Of a stretch of DNA of 64,000 nt, positions 32,498 through 41,700 are shown in pieces. The position numbers were made by a program, and so were the translations under genes. The notes under the pieces were generated by a model. That model made no database searches, had not been told where the DNA came from, and worked only from the letters and a program-made list of their open reading frames with translations. Each line of letters begins with the position of its first letter. Position 1 is the stretch's first letter. The stretch is from Streptomyces sp. NBC_00670 (GTDB taxonomy: Bacteria; Actinomycetota; Actinomycetes; Streptomycetales; Streptomycetaceae): the NCBI RefSeq assembly GCF_036226765.1, contig NZ_CP109017.1, positions 310,001-374,000 on the forward strand, read 5' to 3'.

Positions 32498-33181
32498 ATG
32501 GCAAGCAGAACGCGTCGTCCGGAACGCCGGCAGGAACCGCTCTCCCGGGAGCGCATCGTCGCCGCCGCGGTCGGGCTCCTGGACACGGTGGGCGAGAGCG
32601 GACTGACGTTCCGCGCGCTGGCCGAGCGGCTGGCGACGGGGCCCGGGGCGATCTACTGGCACGTCGCGGGCAAGTCCGAACTGCTCGCCGCCGCCACCGA
32701 CGCCGTGCTCGCCGCCGGTTCCGTCCGTGCCGATCCCGAGGCGACGCCGCAGGAATCCGTCCGCGCGCTCGCGCTCGGTCTGTTCGACGCGATCGACGAC
32801 CACCCCTGGGTCGGTACACAGCTCGTCGGCACGCCGTCGCAGTCACCGATGCTGCCGGTCTTCGAGCAGCTCGGCCGCCAGGTACGGGCGCTCGGGGTGC
32901 CGCCGGCCTCCCAGTTCTCCGCGGTCTCCGCGCTGTGGAACTACATCCTCGGCGTGGCGGGCCAGAACGCCGCCAACGCCCGGGCGCCCCGGCAGGAGAC
33001 GGACAGGACGGCGTACCTGGCCTCCGTCGCGGACGACTGGGCGGCCCTCGACCCCGAGGAGTACGCGTTCACGCGCGGCGTCGCCGGCCGGCTGCGGGAG
33101 CACGACGACCGGGCCGAGTTCCTCACCGGCATCGACCTCATCCTCACCGGCATCGCCGCGTACGGCCGCCCCACGGACTGA
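32498..33181 (+). CDS. TetR-family repressor
   Basis: This protein of about 227 residues has an N-terminal HTH (RERIVAAAVGLLDTVGESGLTFRALAERLATGPGAIYWHVAGKSELL) and a TetR_C ligand domain like that of class B/D TetR proteins (VRALALGLFDAIDDHPWVGTQLV). The ATG at 32498 is preceded by AGGA at 8 bp; an in-frame ATG three codons earlier (32489) is an alternative. It probably represses itself and the divergent monooxygenase through the three palindromes, being released by a substrate of that enzyme. Confidence 0.93.
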   Translation: MASRTRRPERRQEPLSRERIVAAAVGLLDTVGESGLTFRALAERLATGPGAIYWHVAGKSELLAAATDAVLAAGSVRADPEATPQESVRALALGLFDAIDDHPWVGTQLVGTPSQSPMLPVFEQLGRQVRALGVPPASQFSAVSALWNYILGVAGQNAANARAPRQETDRTAYLASVADDWAALDPEEYAFTRGVAGRLREHDDRAEFLTGIDLILTGIAAYGRPTD

Positions 33182-33392
33182 CCGGCGGACCGGATCTCCG
33201 GTTGACCGACCGGCCGACTGACCGGCCCCGATCGTGGCGGCGGGAAATCCGCCCCGCTCTTCCGCGAACTTTCCGCCGCGACCCGTCATCGAACCTCATG
33301 TACGGCACACGTGGACGGCGAACGGGCGGGCACTCGACCCACCTGCCGCCGCGCACGCGCACAGGCACGAGCACGAGTGGAGAGCGATCGCT

Positions 33393-33998
33393 GTGACCGA
33401 GCACCGGACCACCACCGACCAGACCCCCGCCGCCCACCCCACCGCGGCACACCGCACCGGCCGCCGGTTCTGCGGCGCGCTGCTCGCCGCGGCCGCCGTC
33501 GCCGGACTGGGACTCACCGGCGCGGGCGCCGCCCAGGCGGCCGGCAGCGGGAGCGGCACGGCGTCCATACCGACCTGCTCCCCCGCCGCCCTCAGGACGA
33601 CCTTCGGCCGGCAACTGGCCGGCGGCATGAACCACGAGGGCGTCTACCTCACGTTCCGCAACCTCAGTGGCACGACGTGCGCACTGCGCGGCTTCCCGGG
33701 CCTCGGTCTGGAGGACGCGAACCACCGCACGCTGCCGACCCACACCCACTGGGGCGACACCTGGTACGCCGGCAACCCCGGCACCAGGACCCTCGTCCTG
33801 AAGGACGGCGAGAGCGCGGAGGCGGTCCTCGCCTGGACCCACGTCAACACCGGGACCTCCGACGCCGTGCACGCGTCGTACCTGGAGATCACCCCGCCCG
33901 CCGCGACCACACACAAGACGCTGGCGTTCCCCGAGTGGGTCGACAACGGCGACCTGCACGTGACCGCCCTGGCCAAGCACATCGACGTGCCGCGCTGA
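33393..33998 (+). CDS. Secreted DUF4232-type protein
   Basis: This 201-residue protein has a charged, His/Thr-rich N-terminus of about 30 residues, a hydrophobic signal segment (FCGALLAAAAVAGLGLTGAGAAQA) and an exported domain beginning IPTCSPAALRTTFG. The pattern of Cys, LTFRNLSGTTCALRGFPGLGL and the C-terminal WVDNGDLHVTAL matches Streptomyces proteins annotated DUF4232, of unknown function. The GTG at 33393 has GGAGAG upstream; the frame stays open earlier but without a ribosome site. It has no partner gene. Confidence 0.82.
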   Translation: MTEHRTTTDQTPAAHPTAAHRTGRRFCGALLAAAAVAGLGLTGAGAAQAAGSGSGTASIPTCSPAALRTTFGRQLAGGMNHEGVYLTFRNLSGTTCALRGFPGLGLEDANHRTLPTHTHWGDTWYAGNPGTRTLVLKDGESAEAVLAWTHVNTGTSDAVHASYLEITPPAATTHKTLAFPEWVDNGDLHVTALAKHIDVPR

Positions 33999-34113
33999 CT
34001 CCCACCTGGCGAGAACCAGTGGGGCATCGGCATTTTCGCCACTGTCGGCTCCTCCGCGCCGTTCCTAGGCTCCTGGACATCAGCCGTTGGACCACCGATG
34101 AAAAGGGCCACGC

Positions 34114-34962
34114 GTGTTCGACAGGAACGAGTCAGACAAGGGCGATCCGGGCCAGGGCCGGGAGGAGAAGATCGTCAGCCGGCGCACCGCGCTGGGGCGC
34201 GGCGTCGGCGTCGCCGCGATCGGCGTGACCTCCGCGCTCGCCACCGCCGTGTCCACCCCGGCCGCCACCGCGGCACCGGGGCGGGCGCGACGGGCGGACG
34301 CCGGGGGCGGGAGCGGCGGGTCCCTGCTCAGGTCCGTGGCGGGAATCCGCGTCCCCGGCGGCGAAGTGGCCCGGAGGGCGACGGCGTTCGCGCGTGAGGC
34401 GTCCTCCGAGACCCTCTTCAACCACGTGATGCGCACGTATCTGTTCAGCTGCGTGCTGTTCGACCAGCGCGGTGTCCACTACGACCGCGAACTGGCCTTC
34501 CTCGCCGCGGTCCTGCACGACCTGGGGCTGGTGGAGGCGTACCGGACCCCGGCCGAGCGCTTCGAACTCGACGGCGCCGACGCCGCGCAGCGGTTCCTCG
34601 AGGGGCAGCGCGTTCCGCAGGACCGCGTCGCGGTGGTGTGGGATGCGATCGCCCTGCACACGAACGTCGCCATCGCGGCCCGGAAACGGCCCGAGATCGC
34701 CATGGTCGCGGTCGGTTCCGGGGCGGACTTCTCCGGCAACGGCGTCGACCGGATCCCGTCCGGCACCCTGGAGGAGATCCTCGCCGCGTTCCCCCGGGCG
34801 GGCTTCAAGCAGGACGCGGTCGACACCATGCTGTCGCTGTGCCGCACCAAGCCCATGTCGGTGCTCATGCACCCCTTCGCCGAGGTCGGCCGCCGTCACA
34901 TTCCGGGCTTCGCGGTGCCGACGGTGGAGGACCTGGTGCTCGCGGCGCCCTTCGCGGAGTGA
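34114..34962 (+). CDS. Tat-exported HD-domain protein (cyanamide hydratase-like)
   Basis: This 282-residue protein has a twin-arginine signal (SRRTALGRGVGVAAIGVTSALATAVSTP at residues 22-49) followed by an HD metal-binding domain: SSETLFNHVMRTYLFS near residue 97, AAVLHDLGLVE near residue 130 and DAIALHTNVAIA near residue 175. The arrangement is that of cyanamide hydratase-like HD proteins. An exported HD protein is uncommon, and the substrate is unknown. The GTG at 34114 has AAAAGGG upstream. It is followed by a converging esterase gene 48 bp away. Confidence 0.85.
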   Translation: MFDRNESDKGDPGQGREEKIVSRRTALGRGVGVAAIGVTSALATAVSTPAATAAPGRARRADAGGGSGGSLLRSVAGIRVPGGEVARRATAFAREASSETLFNHVMRTYLFSCVLFDQRGVHYDRELAFLAAVLHDLGLVEAYRTPAERFELDGADAAQRFLEGQRVPQDRVAVVWDAIALHTNVAIAARKRPEIAMVAVGSGADFSGNGVDRIPSGTLEEILAAFPRAGFKQDAVDTMLSLCRTKPMSVLMHPFAEVGRRHIPGFAVPTVEDLVLAAPFAE

Positions 34963-35010
34963 CGCCGCGCCCCGCCCGGGGTGCGGGGCGACGCCGACCG
35001 GCTCATGCGC

Positions 35011-35919
35011 TCACGCGCGTGCCCCGGCGCGGATGCGCTGGGCGAGGAAGAGGGCAGCGCGGTCCAGCGCCTCCTCCGCCTCGTCAAGTTCACCGACGAG
35101 CGCCTGGAACACGTGGGGCACGTCGGCGGTGACGTCCAGGACGACGTCCACTCCGGCCTCCCGCGCGCGGGCGGCCAGGCGCGTGGAGTCGTCCAGCAGG
35201 AGTTCGTTGGTGCCGACCTGGAGCAGCATCGGCGGGAAACCGGTCAGGTCGGCGTGGACGGCCGGGCTGAGCAGCGGCTGGTGCGGATCGGTGTCGCCGA
35301 AGTACATGGCACTGGTGCGTTCGAAGTCCGCGCGCGTGAAGACCGGGTCGATGCCGGCCTTGCTGTCCATGCTCTGGCCGGACCGGGTGGCGTCCAGGCC
35401 CGCGGAGAAGGCGAGGAGGGCGGCGGGCATCGGCAGTCCCGCGTCGCGGGCGGCGAGGCACGTGGTGACGGCGAGCCCGCCGCCCGCGGAGTCCCCGGCG
35501 AACACGATCGCCGCGGGGTCCTCGCCGCGGTCGAGGAGCGCGCGGTAGGCGTTCAGCGTGTCCTCGATCGCGGCCGGGAACGGATGTTCGGGAGCGAGCC
35601 GGTAGTCCACCGAGTACGCCCCGAAGCCGGTCTTGGTGACGAGGTGCCCGGTCAGTGACAGCGCGGTCTCCGGGGACCCGAACACCCAGGCGCCGCCGTG
35701 GAAGTACAGAATCGTTCCGGCGCGCGGCCCCTCGTCCGGCTCGACGCGCAGCGCGGGCCGGCCGCCGAGTTCCGTGGGCTCCGTGCGGATGGCGTCGGGC
35801 ACCTTCATGCGGGCCATCAGCGCCCGGAATCCCGCGCGCAACTCCTCGATCGTGACGGGGCCCTCGTGACGCGGCTGTCGCATCATGGCATCGACCCGGA
35901 CACGCTGTTCCTTGCTCAT
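35011..35919 (-). CDS. Alpha/beta hydrolase, hormone-sensitive-lipase-type esterase
   Basis: This 302-residue esterase has the HSL oxyanion motif YFHGGAWVFGS near residue 75, YRLAPEHPFPAA, the nucleophile elbow VFAGDSAGGGLAV near residue 145, and a C-terminal region with an Asp in GTNELLLDDS and a His in DVPHVFQAL. The ATG at 35919 has GGGGAG upstream. It is divergent from a MarR gene whose start is covered by a palindrome, so MarR control of this esterase is likely. The usual substrates are short-chain esters. Confidence 0.93.
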   Translation of the reverse strand: MSKEQRVRVDAMMRQPRHEGPVTIEELRAGFRALMARMKVPDAIRTEPTELGGRPALRVEPDEGPRAGTILYFHGGAWVFGSPETALSLTGHLVTKTGFGAYSVDYRLAPEHPFPAAIEDTLNAYRALLDRGEDPAAIVFAGDSAGGGLAVTTCLAARDAGLPMPAALLAFSAGLDATRSGQSMDSKAGIDPVFTRADFERTSAMYFGDTDPHQPLLSPAVHADLTGFPPMLLQVGTNELLLDDSTRLAARAREAGVDVVLDVTADVPHVFQALVGELDEAEEALDRAALFLAQRIRAGARA

Positions 35920-35957
35920 ACTGGTGTGCTCCCCTGCGTAAGTAGCTGCCAGTACAC

Positions 35958-35975
35958 TATATGCCGTGGCATATA
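35958..35975. promoter_or_regulatory. MarR operator overlapping the MarR start codon
   Basis: TATATGCCGTGGCATATA has 8-bp perfect arms around a GT centre. The MarR start codon GTG (35966-35968) lies inside it, and the palindrome is 39 bp from the esterase ATG. Confidence 0.85.
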
Positions 35976-36442
35976 AATCAAGTGGAAACCCGTTCGACCT
36001 GGTCGGCTTCTTCGACGACCTGGTCCGCTGCGAGACGCGGCTGTACAACGAGCTCAACGACCGGCTCCGCGCCGCCCACTCCATCGTGACGTCGCAGTAC
36101 GAGACCTTGCGGTTTCTGCGCGACCGCTCCGGGGCACGGGTGGCGGACATCGCCGCCGCGTTCGCCGTCGGGATCGGTGCGACCAGCAAGAGCGTGGACC
36201 GGCTGGAGAAGCAGGGGTGGGTGGTCCGCCGGCCGAACCCGGCCGACCGGCGCTCCTCCCTGCTGGTGCTGACCGACGAGGGCGCACGGCTCGTCGACGC
36301 GGCGGAACGGACGGTCACCGAAAGCCTGGCCGAGCTGTTCGGCACCGCGTTCGACGGCCCCGGGGCGGCAGCCACGGCACGCGCCTTCGCGCAACTCCGT
36401 GCCACCCTCGAACACAACCGGTTCGGCACGCCGACGGGCTGA
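35966..36442 (+). CDS. MarR-family transcriptional regulator
   Basis: This 158-residue regulator has a MarR winged helix (SQYETLRFLRDRSGARVADIAAAFAVGIGATSKSVDRLEKQGWVVR) and the wing DRRSSLLVLTDEGARL. The GTG at 35966 has no ribosome site upstream and sits inside its operator, so the transcript is probably leaderless or nearly so. It likely controls itself and the divergent esterase. Confidence 0.92.
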   Translation: MAYKSSGNPFDLVGFFDDLVRCETRLYNELNDRLRAAHSIVTSQYETLRFLRDRSGARVADIAAAFAVGIGATSKSVDRLEKQGWVVRRPNPADRRSSLLVLTDEGARLVDAAERTVTESLAELFGTAFDGPGAAATARAFAQLRATLEHNRFGTPTG

Positions 36443-36638
36443 CGGGGCCGGCCTCCGACTCATGGGGCGCGCGGGCTGCCCCGGAGGCTCCGCGCGGCCA
36501 CGCAGGCCGGCCGCGCACCCCGCCCGGTCGCGCACCCGGCCCGCCGGAGGCCGCCGGGCTTTCTGGGGGCCCGCCCGGGCTCCCCGGGGGTCGCCCAGCC
36601 CCTGGCCCGGTGTGCGGTGCGCCGCACACGGGCGTGGT

Positions 36639-37754
36639 TCAGCGCGCGCCGCTCTCCTGCGGCGCCGAGGGTCCCGCGGCGGGGAGCCAGGACGTCCCGG
36701 CCTCCGGGTGCGTCGGAGCCGGGAGCCAGGGCGTCCCGGACTCCGGGCGTGTCGCGGCCGGAGCCTGTGGCTGCCGCGAGGCGTGGCGCGCCGCGACGGG
36801 GATCCCGGCGGCCTCCGGATCCCGGCGCGCCCGGACCGTCGCCGCATCCCGGCGCTTCGAAGTCACCGGTATCCCGGTGGGGACGCACGCCGTGACCAGG
36901 CCGCCCAGTATCAGCAGGCTTCCGGCCGCGGCCGGCGCCGTCAGGTGTTCGTGCAGGGCGAAGACGCCCAGGACGGACGCCGCGAGGGGTTCGGCGAGGC
37001 TCAGCGTGCCGACGGCGGCCGCGCTGGTGGAGCGCAGGCCCGCGGAGAAAAGCCAGTACGCCAGGGCGGTGGCGGCCAGTCCCAGCCAGGCGATCAGGCC
37101 CAGCGCGGCCGGCTGCGCGAGGGCGGCCACCGAGCCGGCCATCCAGGGCAGCAGCGGCACGGACCCCAGCAGCAGGGCGAGCGCGGACACCGTCGGCAGA
37201 CTGATGCCCGGATGGTCGGTGGCGAGCCGCCGGGCGTACACGGTGTACAGGCCGTAGCAGACACCCGACGCCGCTGCGGTCAGCAGCCCGAGCACGTCGG
37301 GCCCGGCGCCGTCCGGCACGAACAGCAGCGCGCAGCCCAGGACCGCCGCGCCGGTGGAGATCAGCCAGGTACGCGTGAGGACCTCACCGGTGACGAACCG
37401 GGCGATCAGCCCGGTGGCGACGGGCCCGACGCCCAGCGCGACGACGGTGGCGAGGGCGGCGCCGGTGCGGGCGGTGGCGTAGAGGAAGGCCGCCTGGAAG
37501 ACGCCGGTCGCCAGGGCGCAGACCAGCAGCGGGCGGACCAGCCCCTGCCGCAGCGCCGGGCGGAGCCCGCGCAGGTGACGCCGGCAGAGCAGTGCGAGCA
37601 CCGTGCCGCCGACCACGAGCCGCCAGCCGCCGAGCGCGGCGGGGCTCATGACGTCGCCCGCCAGGGCCTGCGCGGGGCCGACCGTGCCCCACAGCAGCGC
37701 CGCCCCGAGCACCAGTCCGGCACCGCCGGAGAATCCGTACTTCTGTTGCCTCAT
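36639..37754 (-). CDS. EamA-family (DMT) transporter with a repeated C-terminal tail
   Basis: This 371-residue protein carries two EamA domains (residues 12-140 and 150-285), about ten membrane helices (GLVLGAALLWGTVGPAQALA first, AAAGSLLILGGLVTACVP last). Such proteins export amino acids or metabolites. After the last helix there is an unusual 80-residue hydrophilic tail ending in a duplicated 13-residue unit (PESGTPWLPAPTH, PEAGTSWLPAAGP). The ATG at 37754 is divergent from an Lrp-type regulator 66 bp away, which probably controls it, as in many amino-acid exporters. Confidence 0.9.
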   Translation of the reverse strand: MRQQKYGFSGGAGLVLGAALLWGTVGPAQALAGDVMSPAALGGWRLVVGGTVLALLCRRHLRGLRPALRQGLVRPLLVCALATGVFQAAFLYATARTGAALATVVALGVGPVATGLIARFVTGEVLTRTWLISTGAAVLGCALLFVPDGAGPDVLGLLTAAASGVCYGLYTVYARRLATDHPGISLPTVSALALLLGSVPLLPWMAGSVAALAQPAALGLIAWLGLAATALAYWLFSAGLRSTSAAAVGTLSLAEPLAASVLGVFALHEHLTAPAAAGSLLILGGLVTACVPTGIPVTSKRRDAATVRARRDPEAAGIPVAARHASRQPQAPAATRPESGTPWLPAPTHPEAGTSWLPAAGPSAPQESGAR

Positions 37755-37820
37755 GCCCCGTAGGCTAGGTATTGGTTTGAGAAGAGTGACGCACCACCGA
37801 ACTTCGTGAGGCACAAGCAC

Positions 37821-38330
37821 ATGAACACGGGACTTGATGCGATCGACCTGGCGCTTTTGCGGGAGCTGCAGAACGATGCACGGCAGACCAACCGGGACCT
37901 GGCCGCGAAGACGGGCATCTCCCCGTCGACGTCGCTGGAGCGGGTACGGCTGCTCCGGGAGCGCGGCCTGATCACCGGGTATCACGCCGCGCTGGACCTC
38001 GAAGCGGTCGGCCGGCCCGTGCAGGCGCTGATCTCGGTGCGCATCCGCCCGCCGGCCCGGGCCGTCATCGAGGGGTTCCGGGAGTGGGCGCACCAACTGC
38101 CGGAGGTCATCGCCATGTTCGTCACCTCCGGTCCCCACGACTTCCTCCTGCACATCGCCGTCCCGGACGTGAACAGCGTGTACGCCTTCGTCATCGACCG
38201 GCTCACGGAACGGCGCGAGGTGGCCGACGTGCAGACGACCCTCGCGTACGAGCACGTCCGCTCCCGCGTCATCCAGCCGGCCACCGGCCCGGACCCCGAC
38301 CCGGCACGACGGCCACGCCGGCAGCGGTAG
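37821..38330 (+). CDS. Lrp/AsnC-family transcriptional regulator
   Basis: This 169-residue regulator has an N-terminal HTH (LDAIDLALLRELQNDARQTNRDLAAKTGISPSTSLERVRLLRERGLI) and a C-terminal RAM ligand domain (ALISVRIRPPARAVIEGF through DVQTTLAYEHVRS). The ATG at 37821 has GAGG 10 bp upstream; an in-frame GTG at 37806 is a less likely start. It is divergent from the EamA exporter and probably senses an amino acid exported by it. Confidence 0.93.
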   Translation: MNTGLDAIDLALLRELQNDARQTNRDLAAKTGISPSTSLERVRLLRERGLITGYHAALDLEAVGRPVQALISVRIRPPARAVIEGFREWAHQLPEVIAMFVTSGPHDFLLHIAVPDVNSVYAFVIDRLTERREVADVQTTLAYEHVRSRVIQPATGPDPDPARRPRRQR

Positions 38331-38795
38331 CGGTGTCCGGGCCGGCCGTCGGCCGCGAACTCCCGCCACAGGCCGTCCACGAGGCCCCGGGCAGGGACGC
38401 ACCCGCAAACCACACAAGGCCACAAAGCACTTCACGTCGAGGGCGCCCCCGCCCACCACCACGACCGTCGGCGCGGCCAACGCCGTCGCGGCCGCGCCCG
38501 GCCCGCGGCGCCGTGGTGCGCGCCCGGGTGCGCGACGCGGCGAGCCACGGAGTCACGCCCCCTCGATCGCCCGGTCCGGGCGATCCGCCCACGGCACTCA
38601 TCCATTTGCCCCCGCAACCACCTCCCGCCTCCCACCCCGGGCGCGGCACCCGCGCTCGAAGAAGCGCTCCCCGCCCCGGGGGTTGACAGAAGACGCCGCA
38701 CGACACAGCCTTTGGCAACGTTGTCATACCGATCCGCACGGCACAGGTGCGGAGCCGGTTCGGTCTGCGCCGTTTTTTGATGGGACGTCACACCT
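38331..38795. other. Long spacer upstream of the GH2 gene
   Basis: In this 465-bp gap no reading frame has coding character. The first 350 bp hold nothing I recognise. The last 110 bp contain the promoter and operator listed separately. Confidence 0.6.
38683..38726 (+). promoter_or_regulatory. Promoter with LacI-type operator for the GH2 gene
   Basis: TTGACA at 38683-38688 is a good -35 element. TGGCAACGTTGTCA at 38713-38726 is a 14-bp palindrome (one mismatched pair) with the CG centre and TG..CA ends typical of LacI/GalR-family sites that control sugar genes in Streptomyces. It would overlap or follow the -10 region, a repressing position. The GH2 ATG is 70 bp downstream. Confidence 0.7.
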
Positions 38796-41700
38796 ATGAC
38801 AGATCAGTCGGGTCCGTCGCGCCTTCCCTCGCGACGGACCGTCGTCACCACGGGCACCACCCTGCTGGCCGGCTTCGGTCTCGGAGCCGTACTCCCCGTG
38901 TCGACCGCTGCCGCCGCCCCCACCGGCGCTCCCGAGGGCTCCCCCTCCCGTGGTTCCTCCTCCCCCGGTGAGCTGGCGCTCTACCGGCCCGTCACCGCCT
39001 CCTCGACGGCCTACGCCCCCACCGTCGGCTCCTTCGTCGTCGACCGGCTCTCCTCCCCCGGCGTCGGGGGCAGCGGCTGGCGTGCCGAGGACGGCGATCC
39101 GCAGTGGATCGCCGTCGACCTCCAGTCCGTCTGCGAGGTCACCGAGGTCCGGCTGACCTTCGAGGCGGACGCCTCGACGCCGGTGTTCACGCCGCCCACC
39201 GAGGGCAACCCGCACAGCGGCACCACCGGCAAGGAGGTGCAGTCCAGCTACGCGCTGGTGTTCGTGGTGGAGACCTCGCTCGACAACAGGTCCTGGACCA
39301 CCGCGTACCGCACCACGGCGGGCACCGGCGGCGTGGTGGACATCCAGCTCCCGCGGCCGACGCGGGCGCGCTGGGTGCGCATGACCTCGCAGAAGCGCTC
39401 CAGCCCGCTGCCGCTCGGCCTCAACGGCTTCGAGGTGTACGGCACCGCCAAGGGCCGCCGCCCGGCGGCCACCGGCTGGACCGACTGGGGCACCCACCAC
39501 GGGAAGGCGCCGCGTCTCGAGGTCGCCCACGACGGGAGCGTGCCCCTGGAGTCGGGCTGGCGGCTCACCATGGATGACTGGGCCGACGGCGAGGGCGCAC
39601 AGCTGTCGAAGACGGCCGTCGACACCAGCGGCTGGCTGCCGGCCACCGTCCCCGGCACCGTGCTCGCCTCCCTCGTCGAGCAGGGCAAGCTCCCCGACCC
39701 GGTGTCGGGCCTGAACAACCTGCACGTCCCCGAGGCGCTGTCGCGCCACTCCTGGTGGTACAAGCGGGACTTCGCGCTGCCGCACGGCCTGCGCACCGGC
39801 TCAGGGCGGCATGTGTGGCTGGAGTTCGACGGCGTCAACCACAAGGCCGACGTATGGCTCAACGGCAAGCGGGCCGGCAAGCTGACGTACCCCTTCGCCC
39901 GTGCCGCGTTCGACGTCACCTCGCTGCTCGCGGCGCACGGTGAGAACGCCCTCGCGGTGAAGATCACTCCCATGCCCGTCCCCGGCAGTCCCGGTGACAA
40001 GGGTCCCGACGGGAGCGCCTGGGTCGACGCGGGCGCGGCCCAGATGAATCTCAACTCCCCCACTTATCTGGCGGCTTCGGGCTGGGACTGGATGCCGGCG
40101 GTCCGCGACCGGGCGGCGGGCATCTGGAACCACGTCCGGCTGCGGGCCACCGGGCACCTCGTCCTCGGCGACCCGCGCGTGGACACCGTACTGCCCGGCC
40201 TGCCGGACCTGTCGGTCGCCGAGGTGACCGTGGTCGTGCCGGTGCGCAACGCCGACTCCGCCGACCGGCGGACGACGGTGACCGCGGCCTTCCACGGGGT
40301 GCGGGTGTCGAAAACGGTCACCGTGAAGGCCGGCGAGAGCCTGGACGTCGTCTTCGCACCGGACGCCTTCCACCAGCTGCGGCTGCGCGACCCGAAGCTG
40401 TGGTGGCCCAACGGCCTGGGCGAGGCGCACCTGTACGACCTGACGCTCACCGCGTCGGCGGGCGGCCGGGAGAGCGACCGGCGCACCGTCCGCTTCGGGG
40501 TGCGCCAGTTCGGCTACGAGTACGACGTGCCGCTGCCGTTCACCGCGAGCGGCGACTCCTTCACGCAGACGGTGACCTTCGCACGGCAGCAGGCCCGGCA
40601 CGTCCGCATCAAGTGCCTCACCCGGGCGACCTCCTGGGGCAGCTCGCTGTGGACGCTCGCCGTCGGCGACAGCGCACGGCCGGGCACCGACCTCGCGCTG
40701 CACGCGCCCGCCGAGGCCTCCAGCACCGACCAGGACGACCACGGCGCGGCCAACGCCACCGACGGGGATCCGGGCACCCGCTGGTCCTCCGCGTACGAGG
40801 ACGACCAGTGGATCCGGGTGGACCTCGGCTCCGCCCAGTCCTTCGACCGGGTGGACCTCACCTGGGAGCGGGGGTACGCGAAGACGTTCGTCGTGCAGGT
40901 CTCGCCGGACGGCTCGGACTGGACGGACGTGAAGTCGGTCGACAACGGTGCGGTGCCGCTGCCCTTCAGCAACGGTGACGCGAGCCTCCAGGTCGAGAAC
41001 CTCGACCGGCAGAGCGCGCGGTACGTCCGGCTCAAGTGCGGCGTACGCGCGACCAGTTGGGGCACCTCGATGTGGTCCCTCGGGGTGATCGACAGCGAGG
41101 ACCCCGGCACCGACCTCGCCCTGCACCGGGAGGCGAAGGCCTCCACGGCGGAGTCCGGCCACCCGGCCTCGCACGTCACCGACGGCGACTCCGGCACCCG
41201 CTGGTCCTCCGCCTACGAGGACGACCAGTGGATCCGGGTGGACCTCGGCTCCACCCGGTCCTTCGACCGGATCGCCGTGGTCTGGGAGACCGCGTACGCG
41301 AAGACGTATGTGATCCAGGTGTCCGACGACGACGAGACGTGGCGGGACGTGAAGTCCGTCTCGAACGCGCCCGAGCCACTGCGGATCAGCGTCAACGGGG
41401 TACGGGTGCTGGCCCGCGGCGGCAACTGGGGCTGGGACGAACTGCTGCGCCGGATGCCGGCGGAGCGCATGGACGCGGCGGTGCGCATGCACCGAGACAT
41501 GAACTTCACGATGATCCGCAACTGGGTCGGCAGCAGTGACCGGGAGGAGTTCTTCGCCGCCTGCGACCGGTACGGCATCCTGGTGTGGAACGACTTCCCC
41601 AACGCGTGGGGCATGGACCCGCCGGACCACGACGCGTTCAACGCGATCGCCCGCGACACCGTGCTGCGCTACCGCATCCACCCCAGTGTGGTGGTGTGGT

